From the NCBI GenBank assembly GCA_012267425.1, contig JAAXGO010000006.1, positions 1-32,118 on the forward strand: DNA of 32,118 bases. Reading direction: 5' to 3'. The position numbers and the translations under genes were made by a program. The stretch comes from Rhodothermales bacterium. Lineage in GTDB: Bacteria; Bacteroidota; Rhodothermia; Rhodothermales; Bin80. Under the pieces are notes generated by a model. It saw nothing but the letters and a program-made list of their open reading frames with translations. It had not been told where the DNA came from and searched no databases. Positions 1-8,546 of this stretch are shown piece after piece (the stretch's first letter is position 1; each line of letters starts with the position of its first letter).

Positions 1-1
1 T

Positions 2-634
2 GCGTTGAGGGCACTGTCAACTCGCAACGACGATCCGGCGCGTGCCTGCCGTCCATTCGATCGCACCCGGGACGGCTTCGTGCTCGGAGAAGGGTCGGGC
101 ATGCTTTTTATCGAAGAGCTTCGGCATGCGCAGGCGCGCGGAGCGCGGATCTATGCAGAGATTATCGGCATCGGCATGAGTGCGGACGCGAACCATATAA
201 CAGCACCTCACCCGGAAGGGCACGGGGCGGCCCTGGCCATGCGCAACCTGCTCAAGGACGCGCGACTCAAGCCCCAAGACGTCGACTATCTCAACATGCA
301 CGGCACGTCGACGCCATTGGGTGACTCGGCAGAAACGCGCGCGGTGAAGCACGTGTTCGGAGAGCACGCGTATGCGATGAATCTGTCGTCGACGAAGAGC
401 ATGACGGGTCACCTTCTGGGAGCGGCCGGAGCCGTCGAGGCAATCGCAACAGTGCGCTCAATCCATGACAACCACGTGCCGCCGACGATAAATTTTGAGC
501 ACGCCGATCCCGAGTGTGACCTGAATTACACCTTCAACAAGTCCGTTCAGCGCGAGATTAACGTGGCCATGTCGAATGCATTCGGATTCGGTGGCCACAA
601 CACGTCGCTTGCGTTTCGCAAACTGGTAGAATGA
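2..634 (+). CDS. fabF: Beta-ketoacyl-ACP synthase II, C-terminal part (truncated by window edge)
   Basis: Condensing enzyme of cytoplasmic type II fatty acid synthesis, joining malonyl-ACP to a growing acyl-ACP with loss of CO2. About 210 residues are present, roughly the second half of a protein that is normally about 410. The window opens in frame without a start codon, so the N-terminal half and the active-site cysteine lie upstream. Two other catalytic elements are visible: the HGTST motif with its histidine at bases 299-301, and a lysine (395-397) followed by the GHLLGAAG histidine (410-412). The C-terminal NAFGFGGHN glycine-rich loop is typical of KAS II. The next gene starts 34 bases after the stop. 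KAS I (FabB) is a less likely alternative. The family is clear and the gene symbol probable. Confidence 0.93.
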   Translation, partial: ALRALSTRNDDPARACRPFDRTRDGFVLGEGSGMLFIEELRHAQARGARIYAEIIGIGMSADANHITAPHPEGHGAALAMRNLLKDARLKPQDVDYLNMHGTSTPLGDSAETRAVKHVFGEHAYAMNLSSTKSMTGHLLGAAGAVEAIATVRSIHDNHVPPTINFEHADPECDLNYTFNKSVQREINVAMSNAFGFGGHNTSLAFRKLVE

Positions 635-668
635 CCAGCAGCATCACTTGTCTGTACGGAGGTATTCC

Positions 669-3600
669 ATGCGCACTTCGGTATTCCTCTCTGCAATCGC
701 TTTGGTGGTTGTTACGGCAAGTGCCCAAGACGCAGACAAGAGCGCCACGTGGGACGTAGGCGCCGCGCGAGGCGAAACGCACGAGCTGCGCTTCACGGCG
801 AGCGAAGGCACCTGGATGAATCTGGATCTCAGTCCCGACGGGACTGAGATCGTCTTCGATCTTCTGGGCGACCTATACCTTCTCCCCGCAGTGGGTGGTA
901 CGGCGCGGCGGCTAACCTCCGGTGCCGCGTTCGACGTGCAGCCACGTTTCAGTCCTGATGGGACGCGTATCGCCTTTACCAGTGACCGAGCCGGAGGCGA
1001 CAATGTCTGGACCATCAAGCGTGACGGAACTGATCCGGAGCAGGTTACGAAAGAGTCGTTCCGGCTCGTCAACGGGCCGTCGTGGACCCCAGACGGGCAG
1101 TACATCCTGGCCCGCAAACATTTCACGAGTACGCGCTCTTTGGGCGCTGGCGAAGTCTGGATGTACCACGTCTCCGGTGGTGCCGGGCTGCAGCTGACAA
1201 AGCGAAAGAACGATCAACAGGATCAGGGCAACGAAATCGCTGTCAGTCCAGACGGGCGGTACGTCTGGTTCAGCGAAGACATGAGCGGAGGCTCGACGTT
1301 TCAGTACAACAAGAATCCGCACGGCCAGATTTACGTCGTGCGGCGCCTGGATCGTGAAACGGGCAGGATCCAAAACATGATAACCGGTGCGGGTGGATCT
1401 GCTCGCCCGCAGCCGTCACCGGACGGCAGGCATGTCGCCTTCGTTCGGCGCGTCCGCAGCGAATCCGTGCTGTACATCTATGACACCAAAACCGGAGCGC
1501 AGCGCCCGCTGTACGACCAGCTGAGCCACGATCAGCAAGAAGCCTGGGCCATTTTCGGTGTGTATCCCGGTTTTGACTGGACGCCCGACGGCAAGAGCAT
1601 CGTCATCTGGGCCCGCGGCGGATTGTGGAGGATTGACGTCGCAACCGGCAAGGCCGTGTCTGTGCCCTTCGAAGCCGAGGTCGAACAGACGGTGCACGAA
1701 GCGATCCGCTTCAAACGTGAAGTGAGTCCGGAGATGTTCGACGTCAAAATGATCCGCCAGATGACGACTTCGCCAGATGGCAACACGCTTGTGTTCCAGG
1801 CGCTCGGCCGTATCTGGAAAAAAGACCTCCCCGATGGCACGCCGGAGCGCCTTACTCAGGATGATCACTTCGAGCACGAGCCGTCTTTCAGCCCTGACGG
1901 CGCACACATTGCGTACACGACGTGGAGTGATGCCGAGCTGGGATCGATCCGGCGCGTTGCACTTGCAGGAGGCGAGCCGCGCACGCTCACCGATCGGCCT
2001 GGTTATTACCACACGCCGCGCTGGTCTCAGGACGGCAAGAAAATCGTGTACCGCCGCGGCGAAGGCAACTCGCTTTTGGGCTTCGTCCATGGCGTCGAAC
2101 CAGGCCTGTACTGGATGAACGCGGACGGGTCGGAACATCATTTGATCACCGAGCGGGGAACGGACCCGCGCTTCGATGTGACCGGTAGCCGCATCTGGTT
2201 CATGACGGGAGGAGGGCTCGAACGCGAGTACAAGAGTGTCCGCCTTACCGGAGCAGACGGTCGCACACACTTCAAACTCAAGTACGCGACCGGTATCGTG
2301 CCGAGTCCCGACGGGCGGTACGTGGCGTTTACAGAGCTCTTCAATGCCTACGTTGCGCCGCTTCCGGTAACCGGAACAGCCCTCGAGCTGTCGAAGGACA
2401 CGAAGGCGATTCCCGTCACGCGTGTTAGCCGCGACGCGGGGACGAACCTCCACTGGTCCGCCGACGGGCAGCGCCTGCACTGGACGATCGGCCCCGAGTA
2501 CTTCACACGTGAGCTTTCTGACAGTTTTTCGTTCGTCGACGGTGCGCCTGAGACGCTTCCGGAGCCCGATTCGGTAGGCATTGCCATTGGACTTAGGGCT
2601 AGCACTGACGTACCCTCGGGTACCGTCGCGGTAACCGGAGCACGCCTTGTGACGATGCGCGGTGACGAGGTGATCGACGACGGGACGCTGGTAGTTGTAG
2701 GCAACAGAATCACGGTTATTGGGGCATCCTCCGACGTACAGGTGCCCGACGGGGCCGCCGTCATCGACGCTCGCGGGAAAACCGTAATACCGGGACTCGT
2801 GGATGCACACGCCCACGCAAACCATTTTGTGACCGGTCCGCTACCCCGCAGTAACTGGGCCTACTACGCCAACCTGGCCTACGGTGTGACCACGGCACAC
2901 GATCCGTCCGCAAACACGGGGACCGTTTTTGCTCTTTCCGAATTGGTTAAAGCGGGCGAAATCGTGGGCCCGAGAATATTTTCGACCGGCACGATCTTGT
3001 ACGGCGCCGATGGTGGGTTCAAGGCGGTGGTCAATGGACTCGACGACGCTCGGTCGCATCTGCGCCGCATGAAGGCCGTTGGGGCATTTTCAGTTAAGAG
3101 TTACAACCAGCCCCGGCGAGAGCAGCGGCAGCAGATCCTGCAAGCAGCCCGGGAGCTCGAGATGTTGGTGATTCCCGAAGGTGGATCCACGTTCTTTCAC
3201 AACGTTACGATGATCCTGGACGGCCACAGCGGCATTGAACACAATCTGCCTGTGGCACCGCTTTACGAGGACATACTCAAGGTCTGGGAAGCAACGGACG
3301 TCGGCTATACGCCCACCCTCGTGGTGACCTACGGCGGGCTGTCGGGTGAAAAATACTGGTACCAGCATACAGACGTATGGAACGAGGATCGGCTGCTGAC
3401 TTTCGTGCCACGCCCGCTCGTCGACGAGCTTGCCAGGCGGCGCACCATGACCCACGACGACGACTGGTACTACGTGGAGGTCGCAAAGCAGACAAAGAAA
3501 CTCATCGACCGGGGCAGAACCGTACAGTTAGGGTCACACGGACAGATGCAGGGCTTAGCGGCCCACTGGGAGCTTTGGATGTTTGCTCAAGGTGGCATGA

Positions 3601-3923
3601 CGCCCCACGAAGCGCTGCGGAGCGCAACGTTGCACGGGGCCCGCTACTTGGGTCTCGATGGTGACATCGGGTCACTCGAACCGGGAAAACTCGCTGACCT
3701 AGTGATCATTGACGGGAACCCGCTCGAAGACATTCGCCTCAGTGAGCGCGTGACACACGTGATGGCCAATGGACGCCTCTTCGATGCAGCCACGATGAAC
3801 GAAACCGGCAACCACGTTCGGAAGCGAGGCCCATTCTGGTGGGAGCGACACGAAGTCAGTGACGCCTTCGTATGGCGCGGCGCGGAGCACGGATTTCGCT
3901 TGCCCACGTGCCCGGGGCACTGA
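669..3923 (+). CDS. Secreted TolB-like beta-propeller / amidohydrolase fusion protein
   Basis: Large exported metal-dependent hydrolase of about 1,084 residues. The ATG at 669 is preferred over an in-frame TTG at 648 because GGAGG (658-662) sits seven bases before it and the protein then opens with a signal peptide (MRTSVFLSAIALVVVTASAQ). Residues about 40-640 hold many PD40/WD40-like SPDG-type repeats, as in TolB and the propellers of prolyl oligopeptidases. From about residue 660 an imidazolonepropionase-like amidohydrolase follows: the metal-binding HxH is VDAHAHA at residues 714 and 716, with further histidines in GIEHN and LGSHGQ and the closing signature GSLEPGKLADLVIIDGNP. Family members hydrolyse cyclic amides or dipeptides; the substrate here cannot be told. 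It probably acts in the periplasm. It ends three bases from the convergent fur gene. Confidence 0.85.
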   Translation: MRTSVFLSAIALVVVTASAQDADKSATWDVGAARGETHELRFTASEGTWMNLDLSPDGTEIVFDLLGDLYLLPAVGGTARRLTSGAAFDVQPRFSPDGTRIAFTSDRAGGDNVWTIKRDGTDPEQVTKESFRLVNGPSWTPDGQYILARKHFTSTRSLGAGEVWMYHVSGGAGLQLTKRKNDQQDQGNEIAVSPDGRYVWFSEDMSGGSTFQYNKNPHGQIYVVRRLDRETGRIQNMITGAGGSARPQPSPDGRHVAFVRRVRSESVLYIYDTKTGAQRPLYDQLSHDQQEAWAIFGVYPGFDWTPDGKSIVIWARGGLWRIDVATGKAVSVPFEAEVEQTVHEAIRFKREVSPEMFDVKMIRQMTTSPDGNTLVFQALGRIWKKDLPDGTPERLTQDDHFEHEPSFSPDGAHIAYTTWSDAELGSIRRVALAGGEPRTLTDRPGYYHTPRWSQDGKKIVYRRGEGNSLLGFVHGVEPGLYWMNADGSEHHLITERGTDPRFDVTGSRIWFMTGGGLEREYKSVRLTGADGRTHFKLKYATGIVPSPDGRYVAFTELFNAYVAPLPVTGTALELSKDTKAIPVTRVSRDAGTNLHWSADGQRLHWTIGPEYFTRELSDSFSFVDGAPETLPEPDSVGIAIGLRASTDVPSGTVAVTGARLVTMRGDEVIDDGTLVVVGNRITVIGASSDVQVPDGAAVIDARGKTVIPGLVDAHAHANHFVTGPLPRSNWAYYANLAYGVTTAHDPSANTGTVFALSELVKAGEIVGPRIFSTGTILYGADGGFKAVVNGLDDARSHLRRMKAVGAFSVKSYNQPRREQRQQILQAARELEMLVIPEGGSTFFHNVTMILDGHSGIEHNLPVAPLYEDILKVWEATDVGYTPTLVVTYGGLSGEKYWYQHTDVWNEDRLLTFVPRPLVDELARRRTMTHDDDWYYVEVAKQTKKLIDRGRTVQLGSHGQMQGLAAHWELWMFAQGGMTPHEALRSATLHGARYLGLDGDIGSLEPGKLADLVIIDGNPLEDIRLSERVTHVMANGRLFDAATMNETGNHVRKRGPFWWERHEVSDAFVWRGAEHGFRLPTCPGH
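825..851. repeat. Perfect 12-bp inverted repeat with 3-base loop inside the amidohydrolase gene
   Basis: The left arm GATCTCAGTCCC (825-836) and right arm GGGACTGAGATC (840-851) are exact reverse complements around the loop GAC. The repeat lies in coding sequence (residues around LDLSPDGTEI), about 156 bases after the start codon. As RNA it would form a very stable hairpin. No function is known. Confidence 0.9.
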
Positions 3924-3926
3924 GAC

Positions 3927-4394
3927 TTACTGTGCGCGGTTAGCGCAGCCGTCCCGCAAGCAGTGCCCGTAGAGATTGAGAGCGTGACTCTTGATGTTGA
4001 ACCGGTAGATCTCCGCCACCATTTGCTGAATGCTCTGGATTCGAGGGTCACAGAATTCCATAACCGCTTGGCAGTCAAGGCAAATCAGGTGGTCGTGCTG
4101 CCAATAGCGGTACGCAGACTCGTATTTCGCCTGGTTGTTGCCGAACTGGTGGCGTACCACCAGATCACATTCCAGCAGCAAATTGAGAGTGTTGTAGACC
4201 GTTGCACGGCTGATGCGCCGCCCTAGTGACTTAAGACCGACGTACAGCTCGTCGGCGTCCACGTGGCCAGTCGCGTCGTAGATTGCGTCCAGGACGACGA
4301 AGCGCTCTGGTGTACTGCGAAGTCCGTGCTCTTTAAGGAAGTCCCGAAAGGTGTTGCGGACTTCTTCCAGCTGGTCTGGAGTCAGCGACGGCAT
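3927..4394 (-). CDS. fur: Fur-family metal-responsive transcriptional regulator
   Basis: DNA-binding repressor of the ferric uptake regulator family, 155 residues (the family is usually 130-160). It acts in the cytoplasm as a dimer whose DNA binding depends on a bound metal. The N-terminal winged helix holds the recognition helix SRATVYNTLNLL (residues 62-73). The dimerisation domain has H100-x-H102, the CxxC pair C105/C108, C115 and a second cysteine pair near the C-terminus (GHCLRDGC), consistent with a structural zinc site. It is transcribed divergently from the TPR gene and converges on the amidohydrolase. Whether it senses iron (Fur), zinc (Zur) or peroxide (PerR) cannot be decided by eye. 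No convincing Fur box was seen in the short upstream gap. Confidence 0.88.
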   Translation of the reverse strand: MPSLTPDQLEEVRNTFRDFLKEHGLRSTPERFVVLDAIYDATGHVDADELYVGLKSLGRRISRATVYNTLNLLLECDLVVRHQFGNNQAKYESAYRYWQHDHLICLDCQAVMEFCDPRIQSIQQMVAEIYRFNIKSHALNLYGHCLRDGCANRAQ

Positions 4395-4471
4395 GGGCGC
4401 ACGGTAGAAAAATCAATGACCGTACACCGGCTTCGCACACGGGTTCCGCGCAAGGTCTTCCAACGATTTTC

Positions 4472-4501
4472 TTGACAGTTTATGTCGAGGCCAATTATAA
4501 T
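4472..4501 (+). promoter_or_regulatory. Consensus-like sigma70 promoter for the TPR gene
   Basis: TTGACA (4472-4477) and TATAAT (4496-4501) are both exact consensus hexamers with an 18-base spacer. Transcription would begin near 4508, about 30 bases before the ATG at 4539. An in-frame ATG at 4482 lies between the two boxes and so could not be on this transcript; this decides the start of the downstream gene. Bacteroidota vegetative promoters usually look different (TTG and TAnnTTTG boxes), so the match could be fortuitous, but two perfect hexamers at proper spacing just upstream of a gene are hard to dismiss. Confidence 0.65.
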
Positions 4502-4538
4502 CCTTGGTTCACCGGTTTCTCAGCGCCGCACGCGTGAC

Positions 4539-5945
4539 ATGAGCACGTTCGATTTTGGTTTTGGTAAGGACTTCCCCGACGAGGGCCGCCTTGACGATCT
4601 CATCGCGGCGTTCGAACGGCGCGGTCAGTCGGTCTATTTTGATTCCGACGCACTCGAGGACATTGCCTCGTACTACTTTGAGAAGGGCCAATTAGACCGG
4701 GCCCTTGTGGTCATAGATCGTCTGCTGAGCACGCAGCCGTATTCGTCGGACGCTTGGATGCGCCGAGGCGTGCTTCTCAACAACATGGGACGGTACGAAG
4801 ACGCGCTCGAGGCGTACGACGAAGCGTTGAGTCTCAACCCGGTGTGCACCGAGACGATCGTCAACAGGGGCGTGACGCTCGACAGCCTCGGAAAAAGCGT
4901 ACAGGCCCTCGAGGCGTACGAAACGGCCCTTCGCTACGATCCGCTTAACGACGAAGCGTATTTCAATCGTGGCGTGACGCTGGAACGTGCCGACAAGCTC
5001 CAGGAAGCAATAGCTGCTTTCGAGCTCTGCTCCGATCTGAATCCAGACCATGCCGAAGTGTGGTATGAGCTCGGCTTCTGCTACGACCGTCTTGGCGACG
5101 ATCCACGGAGCCTTCGGTGTTATGATCGACATATCGACATTGATCCTTTCTCGCAGGACGCGTGGTACAACCGCGGCATCGTGCTCAACCGGATGCAGCG
5201 CTTCAAAGCGGCCGTGGATTCCTACGATATGGCCATCGCCATCCAGGCTGACTTCGTGTCTGCGTGGTACAACCGGGGCAATGCGCTGGCGAATATGAGC
5301 ATGTTCGACGAGGCGATTGAAAGCTACAGCAAGGTCATCGAGCTCAAGGAAGCAGATGCGGCCACGTACTGCAACATCGGACTTGTCTACGAAGAGAAAG
5401 ATGATGTTCCGACGGCCATCCAGTACTTTGAAATGGCGCTCGCCAAAGACGAGCACTTCGCCGAGGCTTGGTACGGTCTGGGGTGCTGCTACGAGGCGCT
5501 GGAACGGTTCGACGACGCTATGGAATACATGGGACGGGCGGTCGAAATCACCCCGGACTTCCCGGAATTCTGGCATGCGAAGGCGTACTGCGAATTTCAG
5601 GCAGGGGCCTTCGAAATGGCACTTGCGTCCTATGGCACGCTAGTCCGTCTTGACTGTGCCAACCACGACGTGTGGCTGGATTTTGCGGAGACGCTTCTTG
5701 AAGCAGGCCGCTATCGGGACGCGCTTTCGGCCGGAGGCCACGCTCTGGCGCTGAGTCCCCAGTGCGCCGACTCCTTCCTCGTACAAGCCCGGGCTTTGCA
5801 TGCACTGCGCAGGTCGGACGAGTGCATAACACTAGTGCGCAAGGCCTTCGGATTGGATCCGTCAAAGCGGGCTGCGTTCGGCCAGATCTGTCCGGACCTT
5901 TACCGCAGCGCCCATCTCCGTCGGCAGCTCGGACTTGATAGCTGA
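4539..5945 (+). CDS. Tetratricopeptide repeat (TPR) protein
   Basis: Soluble repeat protein of about 468 residues, built almost entirely of TPR units of about 34 residues, about eleven or twelve by eye. Recurring motifs include WYNRGIVL, WYNRGNAL, WYELGFCY and WYGLGCCY, each followed by a DPFSQDAW-like turn. There is no signal peptide or membrane segment. An acidic head (MSTFDFGFGKDFPDEGRL) precedes the repeats; similar TPR proteins are common in Bacteroidota. The start at 4539 is chosen because the 4482 ATG overlaps the promoter hexamers. TPR arrays bind partner proteins, but the partner is not identifiable. The fur gene lies divergently upstream and a YqaA-type membrane protein follows 35 bases downstream, possibly in the same transcript. 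Confidence 0.85.
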   Translation: MSTFDFGFGKDFPDEGRLDDLIAAFERRGQSVYFDSDALEDIASYYFEKGQLDRALVVIDRLLSTQPYSSDAWMRRGVLLNNMGRYEDALEAYDEALSLNPVCTETIVNRGVTLDSLGKSVQALEAYETALRYDPLNDEAYFNRGVTLERADKLQEAIAAFELCSDLNPDHAEVWYELGFCYDRLGDDPRSLRCYDRHIDIDPFSQDAWYNRGIVLNRMQRFKAAVDSYDMAIAIQADFVSAWYNRGNALANMSMFDEAIESYSKVIELKEADAATYCNIGLVYEEKDDVPTAIQYFEMALAKDEHFAEAWYGLGCCYEALERFDDAMEYMGRAVEITPDFPEFWHAKAYCEFQAGAFEMALASYGTLVRLDCANHDVWLDFAETLLEAGRYRDALSAGGHALALSPQCADSFLVQARALHALRRSDECITLVRKAFGLDPSKRAAFGQICPDLYRSAHLRRQLGLDS

Positions 5946-5980
5946 TCCGCCCATTCGGATCTCCGGTGCCGGGACCTGCC

Positions 5981-6589
5981 ATGAATTGGCTTCGACGGCC
6001 GTACGATTGGGTACTCGGATGGGCTGACACTCCCTACGGGCCGGCGGCGCTGTTCTGCCTGGCGGTGGCGGAAGCGGTGGTCTTTCCGGTACCTCCAGAT
6101 GTACTGTTGATCGCCCTCGCACTCGGTAGCCGCAGCAAGGCGATACGATTTGGCCTCATATGCACTGCCGGGTCGGTTCTCGGGGGCACAATGGGTTACG
6201 GTCTCGGCCACCTGCTGTGGCTTGACGGAGACGGATTCACGGCACTTGCAGGATTTTTTTTTGATACCGTTCCGGGCTTCAGTGAGGCGATTTGGTACCG
6301 GGTGGGCGAACGGTACGAAGCTTGGGATTTTGCCGTCGTGTTTACTTCCGGCTTTACGCCAATACCCTACAAGCTCATTACGATAAGTGCAGGGGCGTTC
6401 GACATCGACTTTGTGGCATTTCTTTTCGCATCCGCGGTCAGTCGCTCCGCGCGATTCCTGTTGGTGGCTGGACTGATATGGCGCTTCGGCGAGCCGATCA
6501 AGCACTTCATCGATCGCTGGTTCGACTGGCTTGCCATCCTTTTTGTCATCCTTCTTGTCGGCGGCTTCGCACTGCTAACGCTTCTGTAA
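5981..6589 (+). CDS. YqaA/DedA-type membrane protein (VTT domain)
   Basis: Integral membrane protein of about 202 residues in the DedA/VTT (SNARE-associated) superfamily, YqaA subgroup. Hydrophobic segments occur near residues 20-45, 50-75, 125-150 and 180-200. The motif FPVPPDVLLI with the following glycine-rich helix, and the re-entrant segment FTSGFTPIPYKLITISAG, are typical. Family members are linked to lipid flipping and envelope homeostasis, including undecaprenyl-phosphate recycling for some DedA proteins; the role of this copy is inferred only. The ATG at 5981 is preferred over the in-frame GTG at 5966. Downstream, 6590-6818 has no gene; a weak hairpin at 6764-6780 is not convincing as a terminator. 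Confidence 0.8.
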   Translation: MNWLRRPYDWVLGWADTPYGPAALFCLAVAEAVVFPVPPDVLLIALALGSRSKAIRFGLICTAGSVLGGTMGYGLGHLLWLDGDGFTALAGFFFDTVPGFSEAIWYRVGERYEAWDFAVVFTSGFTPIPYKLITISAGAFDIDFVAFLFASAVSRSARFLLVAGLIWRFGEPIKHFIDRWFDWLAILFVILLVGGFALLTLL

Positions 6590-6818
6590 GCGACTACGGG
6601 TCCAGCATGGAATACTGTGCACGGCAGACTCGCCTTCGGTAGACACGCAGGTCGGGCAAGCCCGCTCCTGATGCCCGAGCCCCCTCAGTGGGAGGAACCG
6701 AATCCCTCAGCAGCCGCCTACTGATCAAGACCTTTGATGTCGCTGGTCAATCACTGAGACAACGATCGCATTGCGCGATCTTCCTTCTGCCTGCACGTGC
6801 TAGCAGGGGCGACTACCG

Positions 6819-8372
6819 TTACTTTGCGAGCGTTACCATAGTGGTCTTGATCGTCGCCGGGCCAGTCGCTCGAATCAGAAAGGTGCCGCTTGTAAGGTGC
6901 CCAGCATCGAAGCGCAGCATGTGAGCGCCCGCGGGCAGTGGGCCGTCGTGGAGAAGGGCGATCTCTCGACCGGCAAGATCGTACACCGCCACATGCACCG
7001 ACTGGGCCTCCGGCAGAAACAGCGTAAGAGCCGTGCTCGGGTTAAAGGGATTCGGATGTCCTGAAGAGAGTGCAAATTTGGCAGGGACCTCTATCGGCTC
7101 ATCGGTAGACGCAACTGCAACAATATCGACAGGCTCGAGGACGAACAGCCCTAATTCCTGGCTGCTTACGATCACCGTGCCGCTTTGAAAGAACGGGTAG
7201 ACGCTCCAGGCTCCGTCGTAGCCGGTGTCGTCATTGTTCGGTTCGGTGTCGAACCAGCCCACTTCCTTCGGATCGTAAATATCACTGATGTCCAGAATGC
7301 GGAGACCGGACATATAATTGGCCTCGAAGACGTAATCGCCCACGATGTAGAGATTGTGATCAGTGCTAGCAAGCGAGCTTACGTATGGCTCGATGCTCAC
7401 CGGATCGTCAAGATCGATGACATCCAATATGAGCGTCCTCGTCCCGGTCGTACTTCCATTCGCTTCATCTGCCTCGTCGTTGAGCAGAAAATACTTATGG
7501 TCGTCCGTAAGCCAGCCCTGATGGGCATAGCTTACGTTCGGGTACTTAAGAATCGATACGGCGACGGGATTGTCCTTGTCGGTCACGTCTGCAATGCTGA
7601 GGCTGTTGACGTTTGCCCCGAAGCAGATCTCCTGCCCGACGTAGTCATCGTCGGGTCCGTTGTATATGACGCACTGGACGTCGTGAGTGTATCCGTTTCC
7701 TGCGTTGCCGGTACGGTCATCGTTGAAGCAGCCCGCATACGTGGGATCGAGCACGTCCTGGATGTTGACCATGTGCAGGCCCCGCCCACACTCGTCGCTG
7801 ATACTGCCCACGAGATAGGCGAACCCGGTGTCTTCGTTGATGGCAATGTTATGTGCCTCTGTGATGCCATCGTAATGCGCTGTTTCGGAAAATGTGACGG
7901 GTTCGGTGCCGTCATGCGACCTAAGCTCTGTAAGGTCGAATACCTGCATGCCGTTACTTCCGTATACGTCGACGACGACGAACACGTGATCATCATATAC
8001 CTTTAGATCGCGCCAGACACCGGAGGCGTTGGAGTCGTGCGAAGGAAGCGTACCAATCAGCACCGGGTTGATGGGATCGGTCACGTCAACGAACGCGACG
8101 CCATCCCACATGCCAACGAGCGCGTACTCATTGCCCGATTCAGGATCGGTCCAGCCCCAAAGGTCATTAAGCGCACGAGTATTGAGATCGTTACGGTGCA
8201 GCAGTGACAGAAGGTTCACCGAGTCGCAGTAAAAATCGTCTGCGAATCCGTCGGTACACTCTACACGCGATCCCATGATGGAGGTGGAAGGCTGGGCGCC
8301 GGCAGGCACGGCGAATGACACCAGTGCGGCGGCTAGGAACGACCGGAAGGGAAACCGGGGGAGATACTCCAT
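6819..8372 (-). CDS. Choice-of-anchor B family protein with T9SS C-terminal sorting domain
   Basis: Exported surface protein of about 517 residues. Starting at the ATG at 8372 gives a clear signal peptide (MEYLPRFPFRSFLAAALVSF, cleavage near AGAQ). Residues about 35-420 form the choice-of-anchor B domain, built of LVIVD-like beta-propeller repeats: LWGWTDPESGNEYALVG, VFVDVTDPINP-type strands, HDVQCVIYNGPD, ICFGANVNSLSIADVTDKDNP and STDHNLYIVGDYVFEANY. The last 85 residues (GHPNPFNPSTALTLFLPE, VYDLAGREIALL, SGTFLIRATG) are a type A T9SS sorting domain, so export across the outer membrane by the type IX system is expected. Function is unknown. It stands alone on the minus strand between yqaA-like and rqcH. 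A paralogue at 18555-20861 shares the middle domain but not the tail. Confidence 0.88.
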   Translation of the reverse strand: MEYLPRFPFRSFLAAALVSFAVPAGAQPSTSIMGSRVECTDGFADDFYCDSVNLLSLLHRNDLNTRALNDLWGWTDPESGNEYALVGMWDGVAFVDVTDPINPVLIGTLPSHDSNASGVWRDLKVYDDHVFVVVDVYGSNGMQVFDLTELRSHDGTEPVTFSETAHYDGITEAHNIAINEDTGFAYLVGSISDECGRGLHMVNIQDVLDPTYAGCFNDDRTGNAGNGYTHDVQCVIYNGPDDDYVGQEICFGANVNSLSIADVTDKDNPVAVSILKYPNVSYAHQGWLTDDHKYFLLNDEADEANGSTTGTRTLILDVIDLDDPVSIEPYVSSLASTDHNLYIVGDYVFEANYMSGLRILDISDIYDPKEVGWFDTEPNNDDTGYDGAWSVYPFFQSGTVIVSSQELGLFVLEPVDIVAVASTDEPIEVPAKFALSSGHPNPFNPSTALTLFLPEAQSVHVAVYDLAGREIALLHDGPLPAGAHMLRFDAGHLTSGTFLIRATGPATIKTTMVTLAK

Positions 8373-8546
8373 AGACGTAGGACAAGGATGGGACACGGTC
8401 CGGGCAATATCCGGCTGGTATGCTAACGAACGTGGGCAGGTCCACTATCTTCACTTGCAACATACGAAATTCGATCTCGTTGTGTAAGAGATAGGGCCTA
8501 GAAATGGCTTCCGATCAGCCGCAAAGCAACTACAGGTGGCAGGCGC

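Noticed and set aside
1416-2825. Long open frame (469 codons) on the minus strand inside the amidohydrolase gene
   Set aside because: It is antisense to a clear protein with recognisable motifs; its translation is rich in Arg, His and Val with no domain pattern, as expected for a shadow in GC-rich DNA.
4395-4471. Fur box controlling the fur gene and the TPR gene
   Set aside because: No 19-bp AT-rich dyad resembling GATAATGATAATCATTATC could be found in the gap.
6764-6780. GATCGC/GCGATC hairpin after the YqaA-like gene
   Set aside because: Only six pairs and no real T-run; expected by chance in 32 kb.
7185-8006. Plus-strand open frame of 273 codons opposite the T9SS protein gene
   Set aside because: It is the mirror of the choice-of-anchor B repeats; no signal, motif or start context of its own.
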